DNA of 64,000 nt from Salinibacterium sp. (lineage in GTDB: Bacteria; Actinomycetota; Actinomycetes; Actinomycetales; Microbacteriaceae), in NCBI GenBank assembly GCA_025351795.1, contig JANXVG010000036.1, positions 1-64,000 on the forward strand. The letters are read 5' to 3'. The notes beneath the pieces were generated by a model that saw only the letters and a program-made list of their open reading frames with translations, had not been told where the DNA came from and did no database searches. Of this stretch, positions 9,743 to 19,900 are shown piece after piece; position 1 is the first letter of the stretch; each line of letters opens with the position of its first letter. The translations under genes and the position numbers were made by a program.

Positions 9743-10972
9743 ATGAACCGTTCGCTCACCGCACTCTTCGCCGCAGCCGAGGCGTTTCTCGTCGTCGCGA
9801 TCGGGCTTGCCCTCCCGCTCGTTCCGCTCACCATTCTGTGGGGTTCTCAGTATGGTTTCGCGATCAACTGGGTAGTTTTCTGGCGGGTATCGGTTGACCT
9901 GTGGGTGCTCGGTCACGGTGCCGAGGTCACTATGGTTCTTGACCCGCAGTCGGCTGCCGCCCTCGGATTCCCCGCGGCCGGTGCGCCGGTAGTTCTCACG
10001 ATCGCGGCCTTGGGTTTTGGTCTCCTCACGCTTCTGCTCGCGATTCGGGCTGGCGCGCGACTGGCAGAGTCCAGGTTCCGTGTGCTCGGCGAGTTCGTGG
10101 CGGTCGGCGTGTTCGCGCTCCTCTCCTTCGTTGTCACCTGGACAGCGCTCGATCCGGTTGCCCGCCCTTCGTTGTGGCAGGGTACGGCGCTTCCCACGCT
10201 CGTTTTCGCTGTGGGCCTTGCCATTGGTTCCACTCGTGAACGTCGCGGGCGAGCGGATTCCTCAGCCGCTCCGATTCGCGACTGGATCGCGGGTTGGCGA
10301 CCGGCCACCCGCGCTGTCGTTGTCGGCGCGCTCCGCGGCGGCGGAGCGGCCGCGGCCGCGGTCACTACCGTCGCCGCACTCGCCACGGCGCTGCTCATCC
10401 TCCTGAGCTACGCGAAGATCGTCACGCTGTACGAGGGGTTGCACACCGACGTGCTCGGCGGCATCCTGGTCACGATCGGCCAGCTGGCCTTCCTGCCGAA
10501 CCTGGTGATTTTCGCGGCCGCATGGCTAGTCGGCCCCGGGTTCGCGATAGGAACCGGCTCAGCTGTCAGTCCGCTGGCAACGCAATTGGGGCCGATTCCG
10601 GCGATTCCTCTTCTTGGCGCCCTGCCGACCGGGCATCACGCGTTCGGGTACCTCGGGTTGCTTGTGCCGGTGCTCGCCGGTTTTTTGGCTGGGGTGGTGA
10701 TCCGTAGCTCGGTCGACCGCGGCGGGCCCCGCTCGCTCGCGATGACGGCAGTCGGCATCGGCATTTTTGGCGGAATCGCGCTCGGTGTGCTTTCGTGGCT
10801 GTCGGCCGGTTCGGCCGGTCCTGGGCGACTCGTGAACGTGGGCCCCGACCCGTGGAGTGTCGGATTGTGGGCGGCGATCGAGATTATGGCGGGTGCGTTG
10901 GTCGGCGTTTTTGCCGCGGTACGAAATCCATTTTCCCGAGCGCGGGCGGCCCGGTCAAGAGCCTCCCGGTAG
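9743..10972 (+). CDS. DUF6350-like polytopic membrane protein
   Basis: Many hydrophobic segments; located directly upstream of purN as in related actinobacteria. Confidence 0.6.
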   Translation: MNRSLTALFAAAEAFLVVAIGLALPLVPLTILWGSQYGFAINWVVFWRVSVDLWVLGHGAEVTMVLDPQSAAALGFPAAGAPVVLTIAALGFGLLTLLLAIRAGARLAESRFRVLGEFVAVGVFALLSFVVTWTALDPVARPSLWQGTALPTLVFAVGLAIGSTRERRGRADSSAAPIRDWIAGWRPATRAVVVGALRGGGAAAAAVTTVAALATALLILLSYAKIVTLYEGLHTDVLGGILVTIGQLAFLPNLVIFAAAWLVGPGFAIGTGSAVSPLATQLGPIPAIPLLGALPTGHHAFGYLGLLVPVLAGFLAGVVIRSSVDRGGPRSLAMTAVGIGIFGGIALGVLSWLSAGSAGPGRLVNVGPDPWSVGLWAAIEIMAGALVGVFAAVRNPFSRARAARSRASR

Positions 10973-10975
10973 GCT

Positions 10976-11569
10976 GTGCAGGTGCTGCGTTTGGTCGTTC
11001 TCATCTCCGGCGCTGGGTCCAACCTCCGCTCTCTTCTTGAGACGTCACAAGACGCAGAGTTTCCGGCGAGAGTTGTTGCCGTCGGGGCAGATCGCGTTGC
11101 AGAAGGGTTCGATCACGCTGAACAGTTCGGCATCCCGACGTTTTCGGTCGCGCTCTCGAGCTTCGCAGATCGGGATGCCTGGGGTGACGAGATTCTGGCG
11201 CAGATCGAGTCGTGGCAGCCCGACCTCGTGATCCTCAGCGGTTTCATGAAACTCTTACCGCCGCGGGTGGTCGCAACGCTTAGCCCGAACCTCATCAACA
11301 CCCATCCCGCCTACCTGCCTGAGTTTCCCGGCGCCCACGGCGTGCGAGATGCGATCGAGGCGGGCGTGACCGAGACGGGGGCGACGGTGATCGTCGTCGA
11401 CAACGGTGTCGACAGCGGCCCGATCATCGTCCAAGAGCGCATTTCGATCGTGCACGGTGACACCGAGGCGACCCTGCATGAACGCATCAAGCCCGTGGAG
11501 CGCCGCCTGCTCATTCAGGCTGTGCTCGATATTGCCAACGCGACCATCGATTTGAAGGAGCTCTCGTGA
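10976..11569 (+). CDS. purN: Phosphoribosylglycinamide formyltransferase
   Basis: [17 protein letters not shown]...[13 protein letters not shown]...[32 protein letters not shown]. Confidence 0.96.
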   Translation: MQVLRLVVLISGAGSNLRSLLETSQDAEFPARVVAVGADRVAEGFDHAEQFGIPTFSVALSSFADRDAWGDEILAQIESWQPDLVILSGFMKLLPPRVVATLSPNLINTHPAYLPEFPGAHGVRDAIEAGVTETGATVIVVDNGVDSGPIIVQERISIVHGDTEATLHERIKPVERRLLIQAVLDIANATIDLKELS

Positions 11570-13188
11570 GCGGTCCCGTTATTGACACCACCCGCTACCG
11601 CGCGCGCGATGCGATCCCGATCAGCCGAGCACTTATCTCGGTGAGTGATAAGACGGGGCTCGTTGACCTCGCGACTGCTCTCGTCGCGGCCGGCGTGGAG
11701 ATTGTGTCGACCGGCTCCACCGCGAAAACGATTTCGGATGCTGGCCTCGCCGTCACCGAGGTCGCTGCGGTCACGGGCTTCCCGGAATCCCTGGACGGGC
11801 GCGTGCGCACGCTACATCCGGCCATTCACGCTGGACTCCTCGCCGATTTGCGCCTCGAGTCGCACGAGACCGAGCTGGCTGCGCTGGGTATCCGCCCGTT
11901 CGAGCTCGTCGTTTCCAACCTGTACCCGTTCGTCGAGACCGTCGCGTCTGGTGCTGCGGCAGATTCGGTGATCGAGCAGATTGACATCGGCGGCCCAGCG
12001 CTCATGCGGGCAGCTGCCAAAAACCACGCCAACGTCGCCATCGTCACGAGCCCGGCCAGCTACCCGCAGATCGTCAAGGCGATTCTGCTGGGCGGCACGA
12101 CCCTCGCGCAACGCGAGCGGCTCGCGGGTGAAGCCTTCGCGCACACCGCTGCCTATGACGCGGCCGTCGCCTTCTGGTTCTCGGGACACGTCGGAGTGCG
12201 TGCGCAGCACCCCACGGCGAGCACCGACCATGCAGAGTTTGCGGGCGTCATCGGGTATCAGGCCCGCCTCGCGCACCCCCTGCGCTACGGCGAGAACTCG
12301 CACCAGTCCGCCGCCCTGTACATCGAAAATGACGGCCACGGAATCGCCCAGGCCACGCAGTTGCACGGCAAAGAAATGTCCTACAACAACTATGTAGACG
12401 CGGATGCTGCCCTCCGTGCCGCGTACGACTTCGCTGAGCCGACCGTCGCGATCGTCAAGCACGCCAACCCGTGCGGCATCGCCGTCGCTCGCGGAGCAGG
12501 CGACGCGATCGCTAATGCGCACGCCCGAGCTCACGCCTGCGACCCGGTCTCGGCCTTCGGTGGCGTGATCGCCGCCAACCGTGAGATCACGCTCGCCGCG
12601 GCAGAGTCAATGGCGAATATTTTCACGGAGGTCATCATCGCTCCGGGTTTTGCGCCCGGCGCTCTCGAGCTGCTGACGAAGAAGAAGAACCTGCGCCTTC
12701 TGCAGCTGCCGGCCGACTACGCCCGTTCCGGCCACGAATTCCGGCAGATTTCAGGTGGCGTACTCGTGCAGTCGGCCGATAGTTACGCCGATTTCGATTC
12801 GGCACACTGGACACTCGTATCAGGTGTCGAAGCCGACCCGGCCACCCGCGCTGACCTTGAGTTCGCCTGGCGAGCGGTACGGGCGGTTAAGTCGAATGCG
12901 ATTCTGCTCGCGCACGACGGGGCATCCGTCGGTGTCGGTATGGGGCAGGTCAATCGTGTCGACTCGTGCGAGCTCGCGGTCAAACGTGCCGGTGATCGTG
13001 CTGCTGGTTCGGTTGCCGCGAGTGACGCGTTCTTCCCGTTTGCAGACGGTGCGGAGATTCTCATCGCGGCGCGCGCGTCGGCGATCGTACAGCCGGGCGG
13101 CTCCATTCGCGACGATGAGGTCATTGCCGCAGCCCAGGCTGCCGGAGTGACAATGTATTTCACGGGTGAGCGCCACTTCTTCCACTGA
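11566..13188 (+). CDS. purH: Bifunctional AICAR formyltransferase / IMP cyclohydrolase
   Basis: [18 protein letters not shown]...[13 protein letters not shown]...[12 protein letters not shown]...[11 protein letters not shown]...[11 protein letters not shown]. Confidence 0.97.
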   Translation: MSGPVIDTTRYRARDAIPISRALISVSDKTGLVDLATALVAAGVEIVSTGSTAKTISDAGLAVTEVAAVTGFPESLDGRVRTLHPAIHAGLLADLRLESHETELAALGIRPFELVVSNLYPFVETVASGAAADSVIEQIDIGGPALMRAAAKNHANVAIVTSPASYPQIVKAILLGGTTLAQRERLAGEAFAHTAAYDAAVAFWFSGHVGVRAQHPTASTDHAEFAGVIGYQARLAHPLRYGENSHQSAALYIENDGHGIAQATQLHGKEMSYNNYVDADAALRAAYDFAEPTVAIVKHANPCGIAVARGAGDAIANAHARAHACDPVSAFGGVIAANREITLAAAESMANIFTEVIIAPGFAPGALELLTKKKNLRLLQLPADYARSGHEFRQISGGVLVQSADSYADFDSAHWTLVSGVEADPATRADLEFAWRAVRAVKSNAILLAHDGASVGVGMGQVNRVDSCELAVKRAGDRAAGSVAASDAFFPFADGAEILIAARASAIVQPGGSIRDDEVIAAAQAAGVTMYFTGERHFFH

Positions 13189-13233
13189 GGCACGCGCAGC
13201 AGATTCATAGCTCGCGTTCGGTAGATTGGGGGC

Positions 13234-14457
13234 ATGGCAATCGCACCCTGGTCCCGACCGCTCACCATTGGCCGCCGCCTCGCCGCTGCACTAGTGTGCG
13301 GGCTCGCTGTCGCTGTTATTGTGCACGTCTCAAACCTGCTCGTTTTGTTCGCGACCAACGGATCGTCTGCGGCGAATATCGTGCCGATCAGCGACTATTT
13401 CCTCGCGTCGAGCCTTGTGCTGTTCGTGCTTGTCTCGATCGCTGTGTTCGTGGGCGCGTGTCGCAACCGGTTTACCGCGCTTGCCAGCGGTCTCATTGCG
13501 GGTGCGCTCGCCGCGTTCGCGGGCACCGCATACTTGCTCATCTCCAGTGGTAAGGGGTGGGACGCTACGTCTGCGGCGGCGGCAGCCGGTTCACTCGGCG
13601 GCACCAGTCTTGTTTTCGTTGTCGTGAGCACCATCGCGGTGCTCGTTGTCGTGCGGCCGTTATGGGGTTGGTTCGCGCGCGTCTCCGCGGGAGTCGATCG
13701 CCCGATCGCCATGGTTCGTCGCCCGGCGTCTACGCTCGAGAACGGTCAGGTCACTCACATCGACCGGGTCGCCGTCGACACCGATCTCGCCGACGAGCAG
13801 TGGGAAGCGTACGTTGACACTCTCGAGGCCAACGGCTTCGAGATCGTCGAAGTGGCGACGGCCGATGACCTGCCTGATTCGGTTTTCGTGGAAGACACGA
13901 TCGTGATCTTCGGGGGCACAGCGGTTGTGACGAGTCCGGGTGCCGAGAGTCGTCGTGCCGAAACGGATGCCGTGCATCCGCTTGCCGCCCGCATCGGGTT
14001 GAAGGTCCGCGAGATCGAGCTGCCAGGCGCGCTCGACGGTGGGGATGTGCTCAAGGTCGGCGCAACGGTTTACGTGGGGCGCGGCGGGCGCACGAATGCA
14101 GAGGGCATTCGTCAGTTGCGGGCAATCGTCAGCCCGCTCGGCTACACAGTAATCACGGTGCCGATCACGAAGGTGCTGCACTTGAAGAGCGCCGTCACAG
14201 CGCTGCCCGATGGTACCGTCATCGGGTTTGCCAAGTTTGTCGACACCATCAGTGTGTTCGATCGGTTCATGGCGGTGCCCGAAGCGACCGGTGCTGCTGT
14301 CGTGGTGCTCTCGTCAGACACGGTTCTGATGGCGTCGTCTGCACCCAAAACGGCGGCCATGATCGAGAACCTCGGCTACCGCGTGGTTACCGTCGACGTC
14401 AGCGAATTCGAGAAGCTTGAGGGCTGCGTCACGTGCCTATCGGTGCGCATTCGCTGA
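13234..14457 (+). CDS. N-terminal multi-TM domain fused to dimethylarginine dimethylaminohydrolase-like domain
   Basis: About 4 hydrophobic helices (residues ~10-150), then a DDAH-type amidinohydrolase (FVEDTIVIFGGTAVVTSPGAESRRAET...LDGGDVLKVG...LEGCVTCLSVRIR). Confidence 0.8.
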   Translation: MAIAPWSRPLTIGRRLAAALVCGLAVAVIVHVSNLLVLFATNGSSAANIVPISDYFLASSLVLFVLVSIAVFVGACRNRFTALASGLIAGALAAFAGTAYLLISSGKGWDATSAAAAAGSLGGTSLVFVVVSTIAVLVVVRPLWGWFARVSAGVDRPIAMVRRPASTLENGQVTHIDRVAVDTDLADEQWEAYVDTLEANGFEIVEVATADDLPDSVFVEDTIVIFGGTAVVTSPGAESRRAETDAVHPLAARIGLKVREIELPGALDGGDVLKVGATVYVGRGGRTNAEGIRQLRAIVSPLGYTVITVPITKVLHLKSAVTALPDGTVIGFAKFVDTISVFDRFMAVPEATGAAVVVLSSDTVLMASSAPKTAAMIENLGYRVVTVDVSEFEKLEGCVTCLSVRIR

Positions 14458-14581
14458 TTCACTTGCTTCCCCTCGGCAGCCAGAGATAGTCTGGAGGGCT
14501 GTCGGGGCACCAGTACCTGTACATTTCGGTGCGTGAGTACCGGTCGGCCTACGGTAGCGGCAACGAACTCAGGAGGACGAC

Positions 14582-14662
14582 ATGACCAAGACAATCAACA
14601 CGCGAACGACCGCGACGTTGGGTGCTGGCTTCCCGGTCCCGGTCCTGGGCTTCGCACTCTAA
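14582..14662 (+). pseudogene. 26-aa ORF resembling a truncated aldo/keto reductase N-terminus
   Basis: MTKTINTRTTATLGAGFPVPVLGFAL* behind a perfect AGGAGG 5 nt upstream of ATG; resembles AKR starts (TxxLxxGxxxPVLGFG). Confidence 0.45.
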
Positions 14663-14758
14663 CTCCCGGCCCGTCATGGCGGCTGCGCCGCATCACTTCG
14701 AAAGTTCACACTTCTTCGATCGCCCACACGGTCGCGCGTAACCACCTCAGGGATCTTC

Positions 14759-16588
14759 ATGTCTTCCGCATCGACCGTCGCCGGCCCACCCGCACAGACT
14801 GGCAGCACATTCGCCGCCATCGTGCGGCTCTATCCATTCGCGAAACCAGCCATGCCGCGGATCTATCTCGGCATGGTCTCGGCTTTGCTGGCCGGCGTGG
14901 TTGCCCTGCTTATCCCTCAAGTGTTGCGGTCACTCGTGGATGGCCCGCTCCAGTCGGGTGACTCCGCCCAGATCTGGCCGGCATTCTGGCTGGTACTGGG
15001 GCTCGGGGCGCTGGAGGCGATCATGATCGCGCTTCGGCGCTGGTTCGTGCTCACTCCGGGTACACACATCGAGGCGCGGCTGCGCAATGCGCTCTACGAC
15101 ACATTGCAGCATCTCCCGGTGAGTTTTCACGATCGCTGGCCGAGCGGACAGCTACTGTCACGCGCCGTGAGCGATCTCAACCTGATCCGCCGCTGGATCT
15201 CGTTCGGTCTCGTTCTTCTGGTAGTCAACGTCATCACGATCGTCATCGGTTTCATCTTCCTGGTAAACATTTCATGGATGCTCGGCGTGCTTTTCACGGT
15301 CTGTTCGATTCCGCTGTGGATCTACGGCTATCTGTTCGAGAAGAAGTACTCGGTGGTCGCCCGGCGCAGTCAGGACCAGTCCGGTGACCTCGCGACGACC
15401 GTCGAGGAATCGGTGCACGGCATCCGAGTGCTCAAGGCGTTTGGTCGCGGCACGCACGCGCTCAACAACTTTGCCAACCAGGCTGACGAGCTGCGCGGAA
15501 CGGAGATTGAGAAGGCCAAAGCAATCGCCGGCATTTGGTTATGGCTGTTGCTCGTGCCCGACGTCACCTTTGCGTTGTGTCTGCTCGGCGGAGTGTGGCT
15601 CGCCGTGCAGGGGCAGTTGACCGTGGGTGAACTCGTCGCGTTTTTTGCGACGGCGACGGTGTTGCGCTTTCCGGTTGAGTCGATTGGCTTCCTGCTGTCG
15701 ATGACCTTCGACACGCGCACAGCCGCTGATCGGTTCTTCGAGGTGATGGACTCGCCGAACACCATAACCGATCCTCAGCACCCGCAGACCATCGCTCACC
15801 CTGAAGGACGGCTGGTGTTCACCAATGTGCACTTTCGCTACGCCGACTCGCCCGCACACGTTCCCGACCTGATCAACGGGGTCGACCTCACTCTGGAGCC
15901 GGGCGAAACCATGGCCGTTGTAGGACTCACCGGTTCCGGCAAGTCCACGCTGACGGCGCTTACCACGCGGCTCTACGACGTGACTGGGGGGTCGATCACG
16001 GTCGATGGCGTTGATATACGTGACCTTTCGCTCGAGAATCTGCGCAGCCACCTCGCTATGGCGTTCGAAGACGCGACGTTGTTTTCGGCATCCGTTCGCG
16101 ACAACGTCATGCTCGGTCGCCCCGACGGAACGGATGCCGAATTAGAGGAAGCACTGAACATCGCGCAGGCCGGGTTCGTACACGAACTGCCAGCTGGCCT
16201 TGACACCGTCGTGGGAGAGGAAGGGCTCAGCCTCTCGGGTGGGCAACGTCAGCGACTTGCCCTGGCGCGTGCGGTCGCGGCCAGGCCCAGCGTGCTCGTG
16301 CTCGACGATCCACTGTCTGCGCTCGATGTAGACACCGAGGCCCTCGTTGAGGCAGCCCTGCGCACGGTGCTCGCGTCGACGACGGCGCTGATCGTCGCAC
16401 ACCGACCATCAACGGTCATGCTTGCCGACCGAGTGGCATTGCTCGAAGCCGGGCGCGTCACGGCGGTCGGCAAGCACAGCGATCTGCTCGCGTCGAGCGC
16501 GCACTACCGGTTCGTGATCTCGAGTCTCGAGGATGAACAGGCGCGGGAAGAACGATCGCGCGCTGACGAAACGGACGACCACTCATGA
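14759..16588 (+). CDS. ABC exporter half-transporter (TMD-NBD), degenerate catalytic site
   Basis: Walker [24 protein letters not shown], Walker [13 protein letters not shown] (Asp in place of the catalytic Glu). Confidence 0.92.
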   Translation: MSSASTVAGPPAQTGSTFAAIVRLYPFAKPAMPRIYLGMVSALLAGVVALLIPQVLRSLVDGPLQSGDSAQIWPAFWLVLGLGALEAIMIALRRWFVLTPGTHIEARLRNALYDTLQHLPVSFHDRWPSGQLLSRAVSDLNLIRRWISFGLVLLVVNVITIVIGFIFLVNISWMLGVLFTVCSIPLWIYGYLFEKKYSVVARRSQDQSGDLATTVEESVHGIRVLKAFGRGTHALNNFANQADELRGTEIEKAKAIAGIWLWLLLVPDVTFALCLLGGVWLAVQGQLTVGELVAFFATATVLRFPVESIGFLLSMTFDTRTAADRFFEVMDSPNTITDPQHPQTIAHPEGRLVFTNVHFRYADSPAHVPDLINGVDLTLEPGETMAVVGLTGSGKSTLTALTTRLYDVTGGSITVDGVDIRDLSLENLRSHLAMAFEDATLFSASVRDNVMLGRPDGTDAELEEALNIAQAGFVHELPAGLDTVVGEEGLSLSGGQRQRLALARAVAARPSVLVLDDPLSALDVDTEALVEAALRTVLASTTALIVAHRPSTVMLADRVALLEAGRVTAVGKHSDLLASSAHYRFVISSLEDEQAREERSRADETDDHS

Positions 16589-18390
16589 GCGTCGTCGGAG
16601 TCGAGGGCGAAGACCGAAGCGACTTCACTAGCGTGGAAAGCCGGCAGATTCGCGCGCGGTCGCTGCGCCTGCTCGGCTCGCTCATTCGGCCGGTGCGGCC
16701 GCAGGTAATTCTCACCATGATCGTCGTGGTGGTGAGCACGGCTGCACAGGTGGCTGGCCCCGCTCTCATTGCCTACGGCATCGACAGCGGACTACCCGCA
16801 TTGATCAGGCATGACTGGTTTCCGCTCGGGCTCGCCGTCGTCGCCTACCTCGGAACGGGTGTGATCGGGGCTGTGCTGATCGCTTGGTACACGGTGCTGA
16901 CAGCGCGCATCAGCCAGGCAATCCTGTTCGACCTTCGCAAACGAGTATTCCGGCACACGCAGCGATTGAGCCTCGAATTTCACGAGAAGTACACCTCGGG
17001 CCGTATCATCGCGCGCCAAACGAGTGACCTCGATGCGATTCGCGAACTTCTCGACTCCGGCATCAACCAGCTCGTGCAAGGCGCGCTGTACATGGCGTTC
17101 ATCGCGATCGCACTGTTCTCACTCGATGGGGTGAGCGGGCTGGTTCTGCTCAGCTCGCTCGTTCCGCTGTACTTTCTCACCAGGTGGTTCCAGAAGCACT
17201 CTCAACGCTACTTCCGGCAATCGCGCACGGCGTCCGCCAAGCTCATCGTGCACTTTGTGGAGACCATGACAGGCATCCGGGCGGTGAAGGCCTTCCGTAA
17301 AGAGAAGCGCAACGAAGCCAAGTTCGGTGAGCGCGTCGAGGACTATCGCAATACCAACAGCAAGGTCATCCAGTTGTTCGGGATTTTTGATCCTGGCCTC
17401 GTGCTGATCGGCAATGTCGCGCTCGCCATTGTTCTGCTGGCGGGCGGCCTTCGGGTGGCAAGCGGCAGCGTGGCGATCGGCGTGCTGCTCGCAACGCTCC
17501 TGTACACCCGTCAATTCTTCGCACCGGCGCAAGAGATGGCGATGTTTTACAACTCATACCAATCGGCCGCGGCTGCGCTCGAGAAGATTTCCGGCGTGCT
17601 CGAGGAGAAGCCCACGGTGGCAGACCCGACGAAGCCGATCGCACTCTGGAAGGCGAAGGGAACCGTCGGGTTTGCCGGTGTGACATTTGCCTATCGAGCT
17701 GACCGCGTCATCCTGCCCACATTCGATCTCACGTTGCAGGCAGGGCAAACTGTCGCGCTCGTCGGCTCCACCGGTGCAGGAAAGTCGACGCTGGCCAAGC
17801 TCATCTCGCGGTTCTATGACCCGAGCGAGGGCACGGTTTCGCTTGACGGAGTAGACCTGCGGCAGTTGCATCCTAAAGATCTGCGCCGTGCAATCGTCAT
17901 GGTCACACAAGAGGCGTACCTGTTTTCCGGTACGGTCGCCGACAACATCGCGCTCGGAAAGCCAGATGCCACGCGCGCCGAAATACTCAGCGCAGCGAAG
18001 GCTGTTGGTGCCCACGAGTTCATCGAAACCTTGCCGAACGGGTACGACACCGATGTGAACAAGCGTGGCGGGCGCGTGTCGGCAGGCCAACGCCAGCTGC
18101 TGTCTTTTGCGCGAGCATTTATCGCTGACCCGGTTGTGCTGATCCTCGACGAAGCGACCGCCTCACTCGATATTCCCAGCGAGAGGCTTGTGCAGGAGGG
18201 CCTGCAGACCCTGCTGGCCGACCGCACGGCGGTGATCATCGCGCATCGTTTGTCGACGGTCGCGATCGCCGACCGGGTTCTCGTCATGGAGCATGGGCGC
18301 ATCGTCGAAGACGGCACGCCACGCGATCTCATCGCGGGCACCGGGCGGTTTGCGCAACTGCACGCCGCGTGGCGGGACTCGTTGATTTAA
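16585..18390 (+). CDS. ABC exporter half-transporter (TMD-NBD), canonical partner
   Basis: Walker [24 protein letters not shown], Walker [17 protein letters not shown] overlap with previous gene. Confidence 0.92.
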   Translation: MSVVGVEGEDRSDFTSVESRQIRARSLRLLGSLIRPVRPQVILTMIVVVVSTAAQVAGPALIAYGIDSGLPALIRHDWFPLGLAVVAYLGTGVIGAVLIAWYTVLTARISQAILFDLRKRVFRHTQRLSLEFHEKYTSGRIIARQTSDLDAIRELLDSGINQLVQGALYMAFIAIALFSLDGVSGLVLLSSLVPLYFLTRWFQKHSQRYFRQSRTASAKLIVHFVETMTGIRAVKAFRKEKRNEAKFGERVEDYRNTNSKVIQLFGIFDPGLVLIGNVALAIVLLAGGLRVASGSVAIGVLLATLLYTRQFFAPAQEMAMFYNSYQSAAAALEKISGVLEEKPTVADPTKPIALWKAKGTVGFAGVTFAYRADRVILPTFDLTLQAGQTVALVGSTGAGKSTLAKLISRFYDPSEGTVSLDGVDLRQLHPKDLRRAIVMVTQEAYLFSGTVADNIALGKPDATRAEILSAAKAVGAHEFIETLPNGYDTDVNKRGGRVSAGQRQLLSFARAFIADPVVLILDEATASLDIPSERLVQEGLQTLLADRTAVIIAHRLSTVAIADRVLVMEHGRIVEDGTPRDLIAGTGRFAQLHAAWRDSLI

Positions 18391-18420
18391 GGCGTGTATT
18401 CCGGCGTTGTGGCGTCTGCC

Positions 18421-18507
18421 CTTCCGAAATGACGGAGAACTGGCGGATGCTGACTTCGACATCCGCGAAAGCAGGGCTAGGTTGCCGCACATCCGTCATT
18501 TCGGAAG
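18421..18507. repeat. Palindromic element, left copy (flanks DUF559 gene)
   Basis: 16-bp perfect inverted arms CTTCCGAAATGACGGA (18421-18436) / TCCGTCATTTCGGAAG (18492-18507), 55-nt interior with hairpin GCGGATG..CATCCGC. Confidence 0.9.
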
Positions 18508-18533
18508 CGCAGCGCCCAGAAAGTTGCTTCACG

Positions 18534-19406
18534 TCAGGACAAGTGGTCCCCGCGGGAGAGCGCCGCGTGGATGGCCGCCGATACTTCCTCCCAGCGCCGC
18601 TCGACCTGAATGTAGCTGAACCGGAGAACTCGATAGCCGAGACTGCTCAGCACCGCATCGCGGCGGCGGTCTTCCTCGAACGCGTGGGGATTGTTATGGA
18701 ACCGGGCGCCATCCACTTCTACAACGAGCTTCGCCCCCACGAGGAAGTCGACCCTGCCTACCCGGTCGATCTGGCGCTGTTGTTCGAACGGGATGTGGTC
18801 GACGATGAGGTGATACTTCATCAGCGATTCGCCACCGCTCTCGCTGTTTCGGTTCGAAGCCGACAGCTGCCCGCGTCGTCGTCGAGGCGTTTCTGCCAGT
18901 TCCCGGGTCCATCTGGACTGCGAGACGAGCCCTTGGAACAATGCGGACTCGACGGCCGCGAAGGCGACGAGCGGAGACTTCGTTCGCACGATCTCGCGAA
19001 GGCAAAGCAGGGGGCTGGTCACCGATCGGGTACCGATAGCACCCTTATCGGACCAGCTCACCTGCACCCGTGGGCGCGCAAGGGTGGAAAGCCGAACGGT
19101 TTTGTCGGTTGGGCTGCGCAGGGAACGCGCATTCGGATGCACCGTCACCTCAAGGATTCCGGTGGCCGGTGCCCAGATTCCGTAGTGGCGCGCGCCGGCT
19201 AGACCGGTGAGGCGACCGCCCACGCGGCTCGCTCTGATTTCGGGCGTGCTGAGCTCGGGGCAGGCGTAGTGTCCTTGCCGCACACGGATAACGTCGCCTC
19301 GACGCACCGCCGTCGTGAGTTGGTGTGAGGTGTGGCCATCGCGGAGGAGCTCATAGGTAGCGGCAAGCCCACCCCGGCGTCGAACGTCGTAGTAAATGGT
19401 TTTCAT
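18534..19406 (-). CDS. DUF559 (Vsr-like) endonuclease-domain protein with AbiEi-like N-terminal domain
   Basis: N-term HTH-like (GGLAATYELLRDGHTSHQLTTAVRRGDVIRVRQGHYA), C-term RVDFLVGAKLVVEVDGARFHN...FEEDRRRDAVLSSLGYRVLRFSYIQV typical of DUF559. Start set at MKTIYYD. Confidence 0.85.
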   Translation of the reverse strand: MKTIYYDVRRRGGLAATYELLRDGHTSHQLTTAVRRGDVIRVRQGHYACPELSTPEIRASRVGGRLTGLAGARHYGIWAPATGILEVTVHPNARSLRSPTDKTVRLSTLARPRVQVSWSDKGAIGTRSVTSPLLCLREIVRTKSPLVAFAAVESALFQGLVSQSRWTRELAETPRRRRGQLSASNRNSESGGESLMKYHLIVDHIPFEQQRQIDRVGRVDFLVGAKLVVEVDGARFHNNPHAFEEDRRRDAVLSSLGYRVLRFSYIQVERRWEEVSAAIHAALSRGDHLS

Positions 19407-19481
19407 CGCTACAGGATGAGGCTGCTGCGGTAGCAGCATCCCGTCTCTCGACGGTTCTGGGGAGAACGCCTCGCGGCGACT

Positions 19482-19564
19482 GAAATGACGGAGAAGCAGC
19501 CCGGTACCCACGTAGCATCGCTGCTCGCGCGGCGTCGCACGCCGAAACTCCGTCATTTCGGAAG
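19482..19564. repeat. Palindromic element, right copy (flanks DUF559 gene)
   Basis: GAAATGACGGAG (19482-19493) / CTCCGTCATTTC (19548-19559), continuing GGAAG; 54-nt interior with AGCAGC..GCTGCT and GGCGTcgcACGCC. Confidence 0.9.
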
Positions 19565-19585
19565 TATGCAGATGCGTACACGGGT

Positions 19586-19900
19586 TCAGGGGCGCCACCG
19601 CGCGGATGACAGGTCGACACGGTACGTACCATCGCGCGCCCACGCGAGCGGGGTCGACTCCGCACGGTAATACTCGAGCGCACGCTGCTCGTGGCCGACG
19701 GCGGGATGCCCGCTCGCGCGTACCACCCGCCACCACGCCACATCCGCTCCGTAGTGGGCCATCACATGGCCAACCGCGCGCGGAGCCCGCGATCCGATGG
19801 CCGCAGCCACGTCACCGTACGCCATCACTGTGCCTGCGGGAATGCTGGCCACGACGTCGAGCACGCGGGACGCAAAGTCCTCGCCCGGGAGCGTGGCCAC
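19586..19900 (-). CDS. Alkyltransferase-like protein (MGMT family, ATL)
   Basis: VLDVVASIPAGTVMAYGDVAAAIGSRAPRAVGHVMA...WWRVVRASGHP; lacks the PCHR catalytic-cysteine motif. Confidence 0.85.
   Translation of the reverse strand: MATLPGEDFASRVLDVVASIPAGTVMAYGDVAAAIGSRAPRAVGHVMAHYGADVAWWRVVRASGHPAVGHEQRALEYYRAESTPLAWARDGTYRVDLSSARWRP

Noticed and set aside
18369-19202. 277-aa plus-strand ORF over the DUF559 gene
   Set aside because: Antisense to the DUF559 protein, which has recognisable motifs; product of the plus ORF has no coherent domain.
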